DNA from: Malachius bipustulatus
Taxonomy: Eukaryota; Arthropoda; Insecta; Coleoptera; Melyridae
Length of the DNA stretch: 64,000 nt
Reading direction: 5' to 3'
Assembly (NCBI GenBank): GCA_910589415.1
Contig: OU342630.1
Span: forward strand, 93,182,186-93,246,185
Position 1 is the stretch's first letter, and each line of letters starts with the position of its first letter. The translations under genes were made by a program, and so were the position numbers. Positions 1-12,560 of the stretch are shown here, piece by piece. The notes under the pieces are model-generated. The model made no database searches, had not been told where the DNA came from, and saw only the letters and a list, made by a program, of their open reading frames with translations.

Positions 1-1060
1 TTGAATCAGAAAATCCATAAAGTAGCACTAGGCAGAGCATTATGGCACTGATGTTCAAAATAATCTATCGAAAATTTAATATAACTAAATTACTTTCTAG
101 CTAATATAATAAATTACGTACTAATAAAGTGGCTTGCATTTATTATATACCTATGTAGAACTTTTAATTTAATTAGGGGTAAGTATACTTTTATGAAAAT
201 TGCGATTAGCAGAAATTATTCCAACTAGCCCCATCCAATGGGAAACCAAAGCAAAACAGAGTACCAACTCATGTTCAAAATAGCTTTTTACTTCAAAATA
301 TAAGCTCCTTTTATAGGGTGTAATAATAGCTGAAATCTTTGAGTTTTTATAGAACAAATTATTAGCAATTTGTGATAAAATGCAACATGCGCAAATTCAA
401 GATCTTGATAAATTAATGACATTTAAAAAATTTTGTTCTGCAGTGAATATTTTAACGGAAATAATAAAAAAATCCAATTCTATAGGTTTTTAAAAAAATA
501 TGAATGGACGCATTCCAGGCATGCTACTTTAATTTACACGACCTACATGAAACTTGTACTGCACGCAAGTCCGACAAAAAAAAAACTTGAACAGACACCA
601 TGGCAACAATGTAAGTTTACGTAAGAAAGAAACGTGGTGAAAGAAAGGGCCCGAAGGAACTGCTTCCCGACACGCGACCCTGGAACAGGCTCGGATTATT
701 AATACCGCAACGCTCCCCCTAGCAGACTAGCAACGGCTCGAGTTAATATGTGTCGGCGAAGAGAAATATTGGTCGCTCTCAAATCATATTTTAAAGTCAA
801 TTTCATTCACTGTTTCAAAATACTCTGGGAAGGTTGGGAGCGTAGCTCAGGAATAGGAATAGAGGAAATATGGCCGCATATGACCTGTCAATATGTCGAC
901 GGACGCGAAGCATGCAAATATGTTGTATGCATATATACGGAGTAAGGCTTCATTGTCAATGCCATTATTCAAGCTAACGGCACTCCTTCCTTAAAACACT
1001 GAAAATAATAGATGGGCGAATTCAACAATATAACACGTCCTATTTTCTATCATGATCTAT

Positions 1061-1290
1061 GCAGGGTGATTCATAATTCTGACTTTACTTTCTTCAAGGG
1101 TCAGCTCAGGATGTGCCAGTAAAACTATTTCTGAGAAAAAAAAGTAAAAAAAAACCTGCAATATTGACTTATTTGAATTCGATATCAAAGACAATTTTAG
1201 GGATCGCTGATCCAATACCCCACATCGATCATTTTGTTTTGGTACTATTGTGGAAACATTTAGTAGGTAATGCGTTAGATGACAAACGAT
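1061..1290 (+). repeat. Dispersed repeat family A, copy 1 (CAGGGTGATTCA end)
   Basis: It begins GCAGGGTGATTCATAATTCT and continues through a CAAGGGTCAGCTCAGGATGTG stretch. The same order of words appears in the copy at 8392-8545 (CAAGGGTAAGCTCAGGATGTG). Both then share GACTTATTTGAA-TCG. The terminus resembles the TACAGGGTG ends of the fold-back elements. The far end is not defined. Confidence 0.6.
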
Positions 1291-3410
1291 CCCCAAAGTA
1301 CTATTGAAGTAAAAGGAGTAGAAAAATGAAAATAATTCATGAGCTCATGAAATAAACCTTGACGTTGTCAACCCCTATTTTTGAATAAAACAAATGGCAC
1401 AGCAAAATCCTAAAACCTTTAACCTTTATCATACAGCAAGTCTTAGTAATTATTATTTATGAGAGGCAAAGCTTCAGTGGTTAGAGTTGTATACTTAATA
1501 AACTTTGGCCACCTCTTGTCAGAGGTATAGAAGCATGAACGTCTGGAGCTTTACTTAGAGGAGAAAGATTATAATAGTCAAAATTATTTGGCTGTAACGA
1601 TTTATATTTACCAGTAATGTTCATATTTGGGCGAGTATGTAACAAAAATTACTTTCTGTAAATTTACATACACTCGGGACCAAACAGACTGCTATATTTA
1701 TCCATAGAATGTGAGAATACAAACTATGAATATATTCTCATACAACCATGATGGCTACAACAAATACCAATTTGGCCTATATACAATGCAAGCCACGTAA
1801 ATCAGCATAATAGGATTATATATATGGAAATATTTGTGCACCAAAAATCTACCTGGTCTGGTAGTGTGATGTATTATTCATGGATAATGTGCTGTGAAGC
1901 TTAAATGTATTTTCAATATCACATAATCATGTTATCAAATTAAGTTAGGATCAAATACAGAATCAACATCGCACGCTATATCTTAATAAATCCCAACTAT
2001 TAACGTTAAAGATTGTCTAAAGGTGCGGCATGCTTGGCATGCATAATATTCAGGGAAGCTTTTTATTATCTTACAAAGGCCTTTACCTTTTAATTTTTAA
2101 AAACTCTATAATTAGGGGAAACTTAAGTCATCCAAAGCAATATCTAGTCTCCAAGTCTTCTCCAGGAGGCAAGGTACGTTGTGTTAAATTCTAGGAGAGG
2201 ACCAAAGATACTCCTCAGGATATCTAGAATTAATCTGGAACTTCAGAACTTATCGAGGAGCTTAGTGGTGCCCGACTATAAATAGAGAAGCCAAATTATG
2301 AAGACATACCTAAAAGTGATGACATTGCAGCGATTGTCTGAGATTTGGAGACTTACACAAGAAAAACTGGGAAAGAAAGAAAGAGCGGTTGTCACTTGAT
2401 ATGCACTGAAATTGCAAAAAAGACAGGGGAACATCCAGCTTCCCCATAAGTAAAATCATCAATGAACTTCTATTTTGCAATGTGAGACATTTCTGCTTTA
2501 TCTATTCTAGTATCTCTCCTTACGATCCTTCAAACAAACAAGGTGGTAGCAATTTCGGCAGCAGCTACATAGTAATAGGAGAGAATATGAAAATATCAAG
2601 TATCAGACATATTTGCAAAGGTCCTACATGTAATGTGCAATATTACAGTCTTCATAACAACGCCCACAACAGTCGACAAACCTTGCGAACAGTACACCCA
2701 CCGCTGAAGGGGTTTTACCGCCTAAGTACCTTCTATGGTATTTGGATGGCTTATGTAAGAATCTATGTTTAGTTGAGCAACTTCAGGTATCGATTACTTT
2801 TGCCTCGTGCTTTCACTGAAGTAGTATTGAGTTGCATCGTTACAGTTCCTTTGTAAAATAATGACACCGAGTGATGATCTAACCCCTCGATAGCTGGTGA
2901 TTAAAATGAACCTGGGAGAGCTACAAAGTTTAGTAATTCAGTTGCAGAGATTGAGAGGATTCTTGGAATTTCGCGTACTTGCTTTTCGATGCTTTTGATC
3001 TAGAATGGGATGCTTTTATGTACTTTGCGTTCCGTATTTACTTCCGGAGGAAACTAATTTCGCATTTCTCTAATCACATCTACTTTAAGAACTAGGTAGT
3101 TAATATTTTATATTGATATGTGCAACAAACAACTGCGCGCAAAAACAAATGTTTAAACTGCACCAACATTATGTAGGTACAATTTACATCAAAAAAAAAA
3201 GTTAATTTCCGAGAGGATATTAAATACTCATCGGGGGTAATATCCCGCGAGCGCAGAGCGCTCGAGTGATTATTTTTTCTGGAGATGGAGTTAAATTGCC
3301 TGCATGCAATTAAGTATGAAAAAAACATTTGCATATAAAAATAACCTGCTAGATCTAAGGTCGAGTTGTATTTGTTTAGACAATTCCATCGAATAATAAG
3401 GTAAGTACTA

Positions 3411-3561
3411 ATGCCCGTATTCACAAACAATAATTTCCTAAATAATTACGTAATTAATTAAATGAGTGAGATGGAGACATGCAGTTTTTTTGCAATAGAA
3501 TGAGATGGGGATAATTGATTACGTAATTATTTAGGAAATTATCGTTTGTGAATACGGGCAT
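3411..3561. mobile_element. Short MITE with ~45-bp inverted terminal repeats
   Basis: The 151-base element starts ATGCCCGTATTCACAAAC and ends with the inverse, GTTTGTGAATACGGGCAT. The inverted repeats extend through AATTTCCTAAATAATTACG on each side, leaving a central spacer of about 50 bases. It has no coding capacity. Such elements are mobilised in trans by a DNA transposase. The target duplication is ambiguous. Confidence 0.8.
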
Positions 3562-3711
3562 AAAGGTATTAAACAGCGAACAATACCAAAAATGACTTTT
3601 AAAAGGACAAATATTATTGTTAAAAACTCAATTTTTGTAATTTATGTTAATAATTCTAGTAAAAATCATAATGGGTAGGTCTATCAGTACTTATGACATT
3701 CGTTCATGACA

Positions 3712-3800
3712 GGTGACCGTGGCCTAGCGGACAAGCTTCTAGACTCTTGTTCGAAAGGGCCCGGGTTCTCAAACCCCGGTAGGGCGAAGCAAAACTTTTT
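3712..3800 (+). mobile_element. tRNA-derived SINE head (pol III A and B boxes)
   Basis: An A-box-like TGGCCTAGCGG at 3720-3730 and a B-box-like GGTTCTCAAACC at 3764-3775 sit at tRNA-like spacing. A T-run follows at about 3797. The stem pairing of a real tRNA is not convincing, so it is called a SINE or tRNA relic rather than a gene. The SINE 3' end is not defined. Confidence 0.5.
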
Positions 3801-6514
3801 TTTTCCATATAAAATATTTCCAAATAATAAAATGAATTGTGACATTTAGTAATAGACTGCCAAGGAATCGAGCCATTGCCATAGCAACATATGAACAAGC
3901 AGCATTATCGATAATTTATCCACTTGCATTCTCTCTTTCTTCCCGGATACAAACTATTTAAGAATTTAGCTAAATAAGTGACAAGCGATTGTGCAAGAAT
4001 AAAAGAGAAGTGATTAGTGTGTAGTACTGGTACTGTTTAGTGAGTGAAGGATTAAAGGACTTGTAACATTAGTGGTTTAAAACGAACCAGTGGAATTTTA
4101 TGTAGGGGCTATTATTGTAAAGTAAAGCAATAAAGACTGATGTTAATTATTATTATAAATTATTGCAAGTAGGTAACTTGTTACAAAAAAGTGAGTGTCG
4201 TAACAATATCTACTTACTTTCGCAGTGATATATGCTTCGCAGAAGTTGGTGTTCGGATTGTAATTAACATTAGAAAATCAATTTATTATTGTCTAGTGGA
4301 CTATTGAATGGATCCATAGAGAAACCTACTCTATATCGCGGTACAGAAAGACAAGTTGTAGAGCATTATCATACATCCGGATGTAAAGCTCCTTCTGTGG
4401 TTAGTGTTAGGAGCAGTTTAATCCGTCCTCGGGAACTAATCGTACAAGATAGAGTGCGGCTGTAGCGAAGCGCGACCAGGTAGTTTAAATCAAAACCGGC
4501 AAATGGAATAAGTTATACTCAGTTTAGAGCCTTAATTCCTTCCTATCTATTCCGCCGTTTGAATCGAATTCATATTACCTACGGCTTCACCAGAAACTCG
4601 TTGACCTAGACGGACGATTCGATTGTGTAACTGAAAGTGGATTAGGAATTTAGGGATGCAAAGTGCTCGCGACTCAGCTTTCCGCAAAGATAATGGCTTG
4701 GCCAGAATACATATAAATGCTTCATTCTTTTATGCCGTATAGTAGCTACAATATTACTTATTTCTAAGGCATCAAAGTTAATATTATTAGTTACCCAGAA
4801 ATTAATGGAAATTAGTGACGAGATGACAAAATCATCTTTATTTTATCAGTCAGTTCAGATCTGAACTTGTTGTGTTGGCAGCCCTTTATAGAAACTCCTG
4901 AAACTTTTAACGCTCGACCTATCAGTTCCTTAACTACAGATTAATAAGAAAACATGTTCGTTATTTATCTTTAGGGTTCCTACGTTTTTTTTTTCAGTCT
5001 GCACGTTAACACACAAAAGACAATCAAAGCACATGGAAGTTTCGTTGAATGGAATACAAAAATTATTGTCGTTTATTGTTGCTCATGGCATAAGTTGAAC
5101 TTGAAGCATCGATAAGAACGGATTACAGTTGCTAGTACCGACCCAAAATAATGAATTAATACTGAAGACTAATGATTTACATTTACATAGAACTCAGAAA
5201 CCGATAATGTTATTAAATACTGGCGTGTAACATACGCTAATATATACCGAAATGTCTCTCTGAATAGAGTTCTGTGAAAATTTGATCATCTCAGTTTCAA
5301 ACTTCACATGCCAACTTAATCCCCAGCTGAAATCTTCAACCCCGATTCGATTCAAACACCAGGCAGAAGACTCATGGGGAAGGGAAAATGCAAATCGGAA
5401 ATTTCAGCTGGCAAAAAGTTTGATTTGGGTAGCCCATTTTGAATACAGGATTTGATACGGGATGTATGTGTATTTTTATCCTTTGTGCCTTATTTATTTA
5501 CAATTCCGCACGAGCATTAGGTATCGATATCGACCCGATATCAGGGAAACAGGCCAATTTCGCTGAATAAAAAATAGTAACACCTATCCGTAATTCCTGA
5601 AAATGAAAACAGATGGCGAAAAGCGACAGAAAACTAAAATAAGATCACATCCTGAAAAGTAGTCATAATAATTATTATTACTTACTATGAATAATCAGAT
5701 CATAATCGAAATTTTAACATTTTTCTTAAAACTGGGATATATGTAATTGAATTATATCAAATACATTAAACTATTTAAGGTATTTGATTATATTCAACAC
5801 TATGTGCTTGTATAATAACCCATTTTTAATATGCGTACTATACCGACCTGGCAGGTACTTAATAAAAAATTGCAGAGAGAGGCGATTAAAGTTGCATCAT
5901 AGACTAAAAAAAATTATCCAACATTAAGTACTCTTGGAGAATCACAGGAAATAATTACCATGAAACTAACAGGAAAACACTTAACAGTTAACGCCTCTAA
6001 ATCCAAAAGAGTATTAGTAAAGAAAATAAACGACAAGAACTCATAACATACTCCAGTGGCGCCCTAGGAAACGTAATTATAACTGTCAAAACAAATTTTA
6101 ACAACGCCATAATATTATTCGTGCCCGATGTACAAGCACAAATTCAGTTCGAGCTAGCAAAATGCCAAGTAAGTTTTATTTTGAAATTAAAACGATATAA
6201 TGAGAAGTGCAAAATCACGACAGAACGACAACTAAAATTTCCCACGACCTAAAAGTAGATTAAAATAGATAAAAGCGATCATCCGTCATTTTTTGGTGCC
6301 AAGAAATCGTCATTAACTTACCTCAAAAACATTTACATAATTTCTGTTCCAGGAAAAAGGTAAAATTACTTGCATTTATTTATATTTAATTCTGACAGGA
6401 CTTTTTGCACAATTTTGCACAAATAGTTACGCGTCCCCTCTCTTCCTATGGTCTAACGTTTGCAATAATTTTGCTTTGCCAACAGAACATAAAAGTTTAA
6501 CTTTTTATCCAATC

Positions 6515-8083
6515 TACAAGGTGTTTCTAAATGAAGTACCACAAGTGGGAGGGTATATAATAGATGAAGCTTAAATATTAAGAAAATTCAAATATTTTTT
6601 TGCAGAAATTGTTTTTTTACCGAGACACCGGCGGCAGGTGTTTTAAGTGTCGATTTACGAAACTGGTTTTTATTGTACCTATCTTTCTACAGAGTGGACC
6701 AATAATTCTGAATCGTTGTGTACAGTCTTTCTATTTAATAAGCCGCATTTGGAAAAATTCAGGGTAAACTCAAAGCACCAAGTGGCATAGAATCCGGGGT
6801 CCCAGTACACAAATTCAGGACTATTTTATATATTTTTCTTATGTTTTTGTTTTCGGAAGATAGGTTTTCGAAAAAAATTCAAATGTAGCTTTTTTAACAT
6901 TTTTTTATTTTATAATTTTTATTTAATAGGCCAAAATAAATACCATTAATTGAAGGGCTTGTAGTAGATAAAGCTAAAATATGAAGAACGTTCTAGGAAA
7001 TTTATTTTCTAAAATGTTTCTTTAACCGAGATACAGGGTAAGGTATTGGTTTTTACAGGTTTTTCCTACAAGAGAACGGTCTTTATTATATGAGTTCCTT
7101 CTTTGGTGAAAAACCTCTACGAAAAAGGACATGGATCAGCCCAGATTGAAACATAAAAAATGAAATAGACTTTATTATCTCCAACAAAAAAGAAATAGTT
7201 CATGACGTGACTATTCTGAACAACTTTTCGATAGGTAGTGACCATAAAATGATAACATCAAAAGTTTCCATTAACACGAAAAGGGAACAAATGAAGATGA
7301 TGAGAAAGAAAAGCAACAAGAAATGAACAAACACCTAGATAACCCGAAAATTATAGCAACTAAAATAGAAAAACAGATGTTGACGAGTTGAATAAAAATG
7401 TAGTAGATGCCATGAGACAAGCTAAAAAGAAATATTGTCTCAAGATAAACCTAAAACATAAATAATTAAGCGGCAAAACAAAAAACATGATGAAGGAGAG
7501 AAGATAATTATCGGGTAAGTACTATGGCACAAATTTTCAACAAACAGAAACGACTACTAGGACTATTCAAGAGAATAGAAGCTTAAGGGTGTTTGGGCAG
7601 CGACTTGGTTATATCTCGGGTGAAAAACATTTTCGGAAAAAAAATTTAATATTCTTTCTATTTTAGCTTTATCTACAAGCCCTTCAATTTATGGTTCTAA
7701 TCTTACACTATTAAATAAAAACAATAAAACTAAAATAAAAATGTTAGAAACGCTACATTTTTTGACTTTTTAATAAAACTTACAAAAAATTGAATTTGGT
7801 GCGTCTTATCGAAATAAGCAATTAATTACCAGTAGGTAGGTGTGCCTTTTTTGTAGCAACTTAATCTGACATTCGCAGAAAAAAAAACAACAGAAAAAAA
7901 AACAGTTTTTTTACCGAGGATTTCACGCGACTGAGTGCTTCTGTTTTATCCAGAATTTTTCCAAATACGGGTTAAAAATAATTAAAAACCTGTATACAAA
8001 AATTCAGAATTATTGGTTCCCTGTGTAGTTACAATACAATAAAAACCATTGTTTATGGTACTTCATTTAGAAACACTTAAGTA
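6515..8083. mobile_element. Fold-back element with TACAAGGTGTTTC termini, interrupted by retrotransposon DNA
   Basis: The left arm begins TACAAGGTGTTTCTAAATGA and the right arm ends with GGTACTTCATTTAGAAACAC, its inverse. Further matched pairs are TTGAAGGGCTTGTAGTAGATA (6951) against TATCTACAAGCCCTTCAA (7669), and ACCGAGATACAG (7026) against TATCTCGGGTG (about 7612). The centre (about 7090-7560) carries an RTE-like fragment that disrupts the palindrome. Confidence 0.7.
7122..7330 (+). pseudogene. RTE-clade non-LTR retrotransposon endonuclease fragment
   Basis: One forward frame reads KRTWISPD, a stop, then NIKNEIDFIISNKKEIVHD, VTILNNFSIGSDHKMITSK and VSINTKRE. This is the C-terminal end of an apurinic-type endonuclease of RTE elements, where W-SPDG-KNEIDFI and GSDHR mark the last catalytic and core motifs. 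Here the Gly after SPD is replaced by a stop. Lys-rich linker sequence follows with more stops to about 7450. No reverse transcriptase follows. It is a dead fragment inside the fold-back at 6515-8083. Assignment to RTE rests on motif recognition by eye. Confidence 0.75.
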
Positions 8084-8142
8084 TTATTATGCTTTTTAAA
8101 ATGACACAGTCCGTTTACAAGATTAGCTATAAATTTACTTAC

Positions 8143-8304
8143 CGTCGAAGACGACCAGTGTGGCGACTTCGCTGACGGCATCCCCGACACCATTCTCCGC
8201 GAGGCACTCGTAATTGGCATCATCGCGTCCCGCCTTGACCGGCTCTATCCGCAGGAGTGATCCTCCATCGGGAAATTCCTTTACTTGGTATCGCGTTTGC
8301 GAAC
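8143..8304 (-). CDS. Lar: Lar-type receptor tyrosine phosphatase, exon encoding second half of Ig domain 1
   Basis: This 162-base exon has a TTTGCAG acceptor and a GTAAGT donor. Its first two bases complete the Gly codon left open by the exon at 11671-11802. It then reads SQTRYQVKEF, LLRIEPVKAGRDDA, YECLAENGVGDAVS and TLVVFD, and ends one base into the next codon (phase 1 out). The run RIEPVKAGRDDA-YEC-AENGVGDAVS is highly characteristic of Lar Ig1. Its Cys pairs with the Cys in FYCAARG of the upstream exon, so the two exons together close one Ig fold of about 97 residues. The open frame runs past both splice sites, so the splice signals rather than a Met decide the limits. The next coding exon (Ig2) was not found between position 1 and 8142, so the following intron exceeds 8.1 kb. 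Confidence 0.94.
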
Positions 8305-8391
8305 CTGCAAAGGAAACACCACACATGATTTTCAACTATTAAAAGTGACTTCAATGAGGGGGTACGATGCGAAATATCGTACACCAAATTA

Positions 8392-8550
8392 TACGGGGTG
8401 ATTCACAACTTGTGATTTTCTTTTCAAGGGTAAGCTCAGGATGTGTCAGAAAGACCACTTCTGATTTAAACAAATCATGAATTAATTAATAAATACAGAG
8501 AATGCGGACTTATTTGAACTCGGAATCGAAGAAAATTCTAGACATCGTTG
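8392..8550 (+). repeat. Dispersed repeat family A, copy 2
   Basis: It starts TACGGGGTGATTCACAACTT and shares the CAAGGGT-AGCTCAGGATGTG block and the GACTTATTTGAA-TCGGAAT-AAG block with 1061-1290. It is diverged and lies within the Lar Ig1 intron. Confidence 0.6.
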
Positions 8551-9710
8551 ATGGGCGTGAGGCATGCATGCGAGTTCGCTACGTCGATTGTAAATTTTAA
8601 CTACGCTACGTTGACTACTGCCAAAATAGCAAAATAATATTTGGAGTAGCTATATTACATTAAAAATAGAATTCATTTGAAACTTTGGATTCATTTCCTT
8701 CATTGTTTTGAATGTTTTTATAATAAATATGTCATTTTGTGTTTTTCCAACTATCTTTGGCATTTTAAATAATCGAATAAATAATATTCAAGCTATATTT
8801 AACTTCACGGTTGTAGAATTATTGACATTAAATAAATGTGATGGAACTTTTTGACTGAAGTTAAAACTTTAATAGATAATGGGAAGATCAATAATAATTA
8901 TTAGATACTTTTCACCAAACCATAGCAACAAAAAACAACTAATTATTGAACTAATTGTTTTCATACTTGAAAATTATTTTGTAATTTTTTTTAATAGGCA
9001 CAGAACAATTATTCGAAATGGCATATGAGTATAGTGGAAGTACATAGTTTGAACTTTTTTAGCTCAAATCGACTCTCCAGGGCTTACAACATTAAGAAAA
9101 AACATCACAGTCAACTTGAATTTGAAAACGTCTGGAATGGGATATCTGTACATTAATGGGTAATTATGTACCTATTTCTTTCTAGAAGGGGTAGAATTTA
9201 TTACATCAGAATCAGAAGAATACTTTGGTAATACAGGTAATTAGTGATTATATCACAGAGATTACTAAATTATTTACGTTTGTGCAAATGGCCAATAGTT
9301 ATGGTCATTTCAATTCCATAACATTGTAAACGTGGTGCTTGCAATAATACCTTTTGATCATGAACAACGAAATCTGTACCTACCTATTTATATTGGAGTA
9401 AGTAAATATTTAATTTTTAATTAAAAATCTTTCGTTATACCATCACACACTGTCACCACACTGTCACTTTTCGATATATTTCTCTTTGATCAAGTTTTTT
9501 CATCACGATGCCCTACTAATGTAATTTTCCAGATCACCGATGTTATCAGCTATTCCCATATAAGATATCATAAGTTCATGACTTCGGATCCTGTACTATG
9601 TCAGTTAACAGGGCAATGTGATAAAATAAATATAATAAATAATAACAGAAAATTAAAAATGCACATTAGCGTGTTAAGAGGCTTAGAGGTCACAGCTTTG
9701 GTATACATAT

Positions 9711-9900
9711 AAAGGGTGTCCAGATATGAGTGTAAGAGCTACATGTGGCGACCTTCCTTGGAATATTTTGAGTAAAAAATCTTAATACAATAATGCTCTA
9801 AACCTCTTCACGGTGCAAAGTCTTATTTCATTTAATTTTCGTAACAGTGCAATTATTAACTTTTTTAACATTTCCTAATTTTTTTTTTTTGAAATGTTAA
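9711..9900 (+). mobile_element. Deleted half-copy of the GTGTCCAGGTATGAG palindromic MITE
   Basis: GGTGTCCAGATATGAGTGTA, GGCGACCTTCCTTGGAATAT and AATAATGCTCTAAACCTCTT match the left arm of the inner palindrome at 26761-27316. The copy jumps from TTCACGGTGC to AAAGTCTTATTTCATT, so about 110 bases present in the 26.8-kb copy are missing. It ends near the A/T run that marks the palindrome centre. Confidence 0.8.
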
Positions 9901-10208
9901 AACTACCTACCTACCTAATTAAAAATAAAACGTCGTAAAATTAAACAGGATTCTTTATCACTGCGTCATAAAGACGGAATGATGAATCAGTTTTTTTCTA
10001 CGTTATTTCAGCCACAATATTTTTTTTTATTGATTTATTACAGAGACACAACCCAGGCTGAAAAACGTTGATGCAAAAAAAAAATGTTATGAGACCGCGC
10101 TTTCATTTCATCAATATTCAAATATTCGGACTATGCAGAATTCACCAAACGTAAACATAGATAAAATTAATAGGTATGCAGAAAGTGTTTGAAAAAATAA
10201 ACGTTGTA

Positions 10209-10756
10209 TACAGGATGATCCAGTTTTTATGTTCATAACTCAGGCAAACGACAGAACACGTAGAAAATAATTGTATTGTTGTCTATAAAGTTCAGCAGCA
10301 AAACACTTTATTTTCGAGATAAAGGGTGGTAAATTTGGAACAAAAAACTATTTTTAGGAATATCTTCTAAAGTATTGAAAATTGTTTTCTCAATTTTAGT
10401 ATACAGTAATACTAATCGAGGGTCTAATACTAATCTTGAAGTACCAAAACCTCTCAGGCGAAACTAGTGGCGTAGTTATGGGGGTTCCCATAACTTCTAC
10501 TCCACTGGATAAAATCAATTTTTTATTTATTTTGGGTCTGTAAAGGTTGACAGTTGCTATGAGGAAACATTAAAGTACAAAAGTCACTATAAACTTAATT
10601 TGAAATTTTATATTTTTCAATTTCTTTAAGAAAACGATGTATTAAACAAAATTTGATTTTCTCCAGTGGCGTAGAAGTTTTGGGGCTTAACATAAAGAAG
10701 AACCTATATGACTACGTCACTGAAGTTTTTATGTACTTCAAAATTTTACCCCTGTA
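10209..10756. mobile_element. Fold-back element with TACAGGATG / CCCCTGTA termini
   Basis: It starts TACAGGATGATCCAG and ends CCCCTGTA. Internal inverted arms are clear: GAAACTAGTGGCGTAGTTAT near 10460 and TCCACTGGATAAAATCAATT near 10500 pair with matching inverse words near 10645-10745 (CTCCAGTGGCGTAGAAG, GACTACGTCACTGAAG). It is non-coding. Confidence 0.6.
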
Positions 10757-11670
10757 TATTCATTTCTTATTAGTATTACGAAAGTATTATTGGGTACCCC
10801 ACTGACGTAAGTCGTAATGAGGCGCAGCCTTGACTCCGTCAATTATTGTATATGAAGGAGATGGTTCAGATATCGGAACTAATGCTACTAATATTGGGAT
10901 TATGTAATAATGGAAAAACTAGTAGCAGACACTCGGATTCTGAAGGAAACTAGTTGAAAATGCAATTGTTAGGAGTACTGCAGGAGTATTATACTGCAGA
11001 ATAATAATACATAAGAATGGTGTTCCTTCAACATACATAAACAATAAGAGAGCTTCAGAGTATAATCAACTGAAAGATTGAGTCTTTTTCTCTGTCGATT
11101 TACATAAATCTCAACACATAGCAAAACTGTGCCATTTAGACGTTGCCAGGGTCAGAATGATGACGTCTGGGTTGGTGACCAAGTACGCAGACACCATTAA
11201 TAAAGAAGCACAATGTAACACCAGAAACAAAATTTAGCGAAAAGGAAATAGCGATAAAGATAGAAAATAAATAATATATATAAGCTCGGTACTGGAACTA
11301 AAGGAGTTACACACGAAGAATATGCCAAACTCATCGTAGGATCAGAAATTAAATCGCGCCTTAATACCATAAAAAAAATGGAAAATGCTATGAAGCTATC
11401 GAGTTGCTTAGCTTTGAAATACCCTAAGGCAATATAGGTAGCGAAATTATAATAAAAAAGAATAGATTACAAAATATTAGTGACGTAAGTAACATTAAAA
11501 ATAAACGATGTAAGTAAGATGATAAGAAAATTGAGTGGCATCAAGTCATGTAACTGAAGTACCATGATTAAAGTCAACGTAATCATTCATAATTTTGACA
11601 AAAAAAAATTGTTGAACAAATCGAGTTTATCCATTACTTACTTGCTATATTGAAAACATACTAAGCTTAC

Positions 11671-11802
11671 CTGAAACTCTTTTGCCATTCTTCTTCCACT
11701 GTATGACAGGCTGTGGGTCACCGCGGGCGGCGCAATAGAAGGCAGCTACTCCGCCGGCCCTGACATGCAGGTCCCGTGGCCTGATGGTGATCTCCGGCGG
11801 AT
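11671..11802 (-). CDS. Lar: Lar-type receptor tyrosine phosphatase, exon encoding first half of Ig domain 1
   Basis: LAR-family proteins are single-pass receptor tyrosine phosphatases (Ig and fibronectin III repeats outside, two phosphatase domains inside) that act in axon guidance and synapse formation. This 132-base exon starts after an acceptor reading TTGCATTGCAG and ends at a GTAAGC donor. It begins with the last two bases of a codon, then reads 43 full codons starting PPEITIRP, and ends one base into a Gly codon. It shows the Ig1 hallmarks: the first disulfide cysteine in FYCAARGDPQP and the core tryptophan in IQWKKNGKR. The basic KKNGKR stretch matches the lysine loop by which LAR/PTP-sigma Ig1 binds heparan sulfate (known for the family). 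The previous exon, presumably carrying the signal peptide, is not recognised at higher coordinates. The exon is GC-rich within AT-rich intron. Identification as the insect Lar orthologue is strong; another type IIa phosphatase paralogue is the only real alternative. Confidence 0.93.
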
Positions 11803-12331
11803 CTGCAATGCAAGAGCCTAGATTAGCACATCATACACTTGGGGACCCGTTCCCGGCGCCGCATTCCTGCAATCCTGCGGCGGGATTACGTGGTCGGTGC
11901 GTGACTGGGAATTATGCATTGCCTTCCAAAGGATAGGTAACTAACAACTGGGGAAATGAACCGACATGTCAGACGCCGTCAAGGGGAGTGTTACACAAAT
12001 GTGAGAACTTGCCTCTGAGGGAGTACGATTGTCACTCAACACCCTAGCTAGAAGACTCGCATAATTGATAGTAGCTGTATCTTCCGAAACTGCACCCACT
12101 AAAACGTTTGGTAGTTTTATTTCTTAAAGTTTTCATAAAAAAATAATTTACCTTCACAGTGTATTTAGGTATGACACTTCATCAAAGAATAAAAAGAAAA
12201 TAATTTGTGGCAAGTATTGACCTGAAGGTAATAATTATAATAATTATGAAAGAAAATCCCCTAAGGATCGTAAATATCCCAAGAGTGTCATTCTTATATG
12301 TAATTCCGGGATAATGTCGCATCCTGACTAA

Positions 12332-12560
12332 TACAGGGTCGGTTAAATGGGGAAAAAGTTGGGCAACCAGGGCAATGCTATGACAGGAATGAGATTTCGA
12401 AGGCTTTTTGATTTTCGATCAGTTTTGAAAAAAACAAAATTTTCAATTTTAGTTTTCCTCATTTATTGACGTTATTAGGTATTGAAGAATGAGAAAAACT
12501 GAAACCACATTTGCATTGCGGTTGATAACCGGCTTTATTTTCGAGATGTCAGTTTTTAAT
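12332..12560 (+). repeat. Single TACAGGGTC end of a transposon-like repeat
   Basis: It begins TACAGGGTCGGTTAAATGGG, resembling one terminus of the TACAGGGTG element group. No matching inverse end was found nearby, so it is probably truncated. Confidence 0.4.

Larger units (their letters stand above)
1..8142 (-). other. Lar intron downstream of the Ig1 exons (3' end not in window)
   Basis: It starts at the GTAAGT donor next to 8143 and runs off the window. No Ig2-like exon was recognised. Repeats listed separately lie at about 1061, 3411, 3712 and 6515. Between about 4000 and 6500 I see only unassigned AT-rich sequence. A slightly GC-richer unique-looking stretch lies near 4300-4700. Confidence 0.7.
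8305..11670 (-). other. Lar intron between the two Ig1 exons
   Basis: About 3.37 kb, GT-AG on the minus strand (GTAAGC donor at 11665-11670, TTTGCAG acceptor at 8305-8311), phase 1. It holds fold-back and repeat fragments, annotated separately, and no recognisable coding sequence. Confidence 0.85.

Noticed and set aside
2280..2772. Coding-like stretch (EKPNYEDIPKSDDIA..., then an open frame to 2772)
   Set aside because: Stops interrupt it, no family was recognised and there is no splice evidence; it may be a faint retroelement relic, but support is too thin.
3720..3790. Functional tRNA gene
   Set aside because: A and B boxes are present but acceptor and anticodon stems do not pair convincingly; kept as a SINE head.
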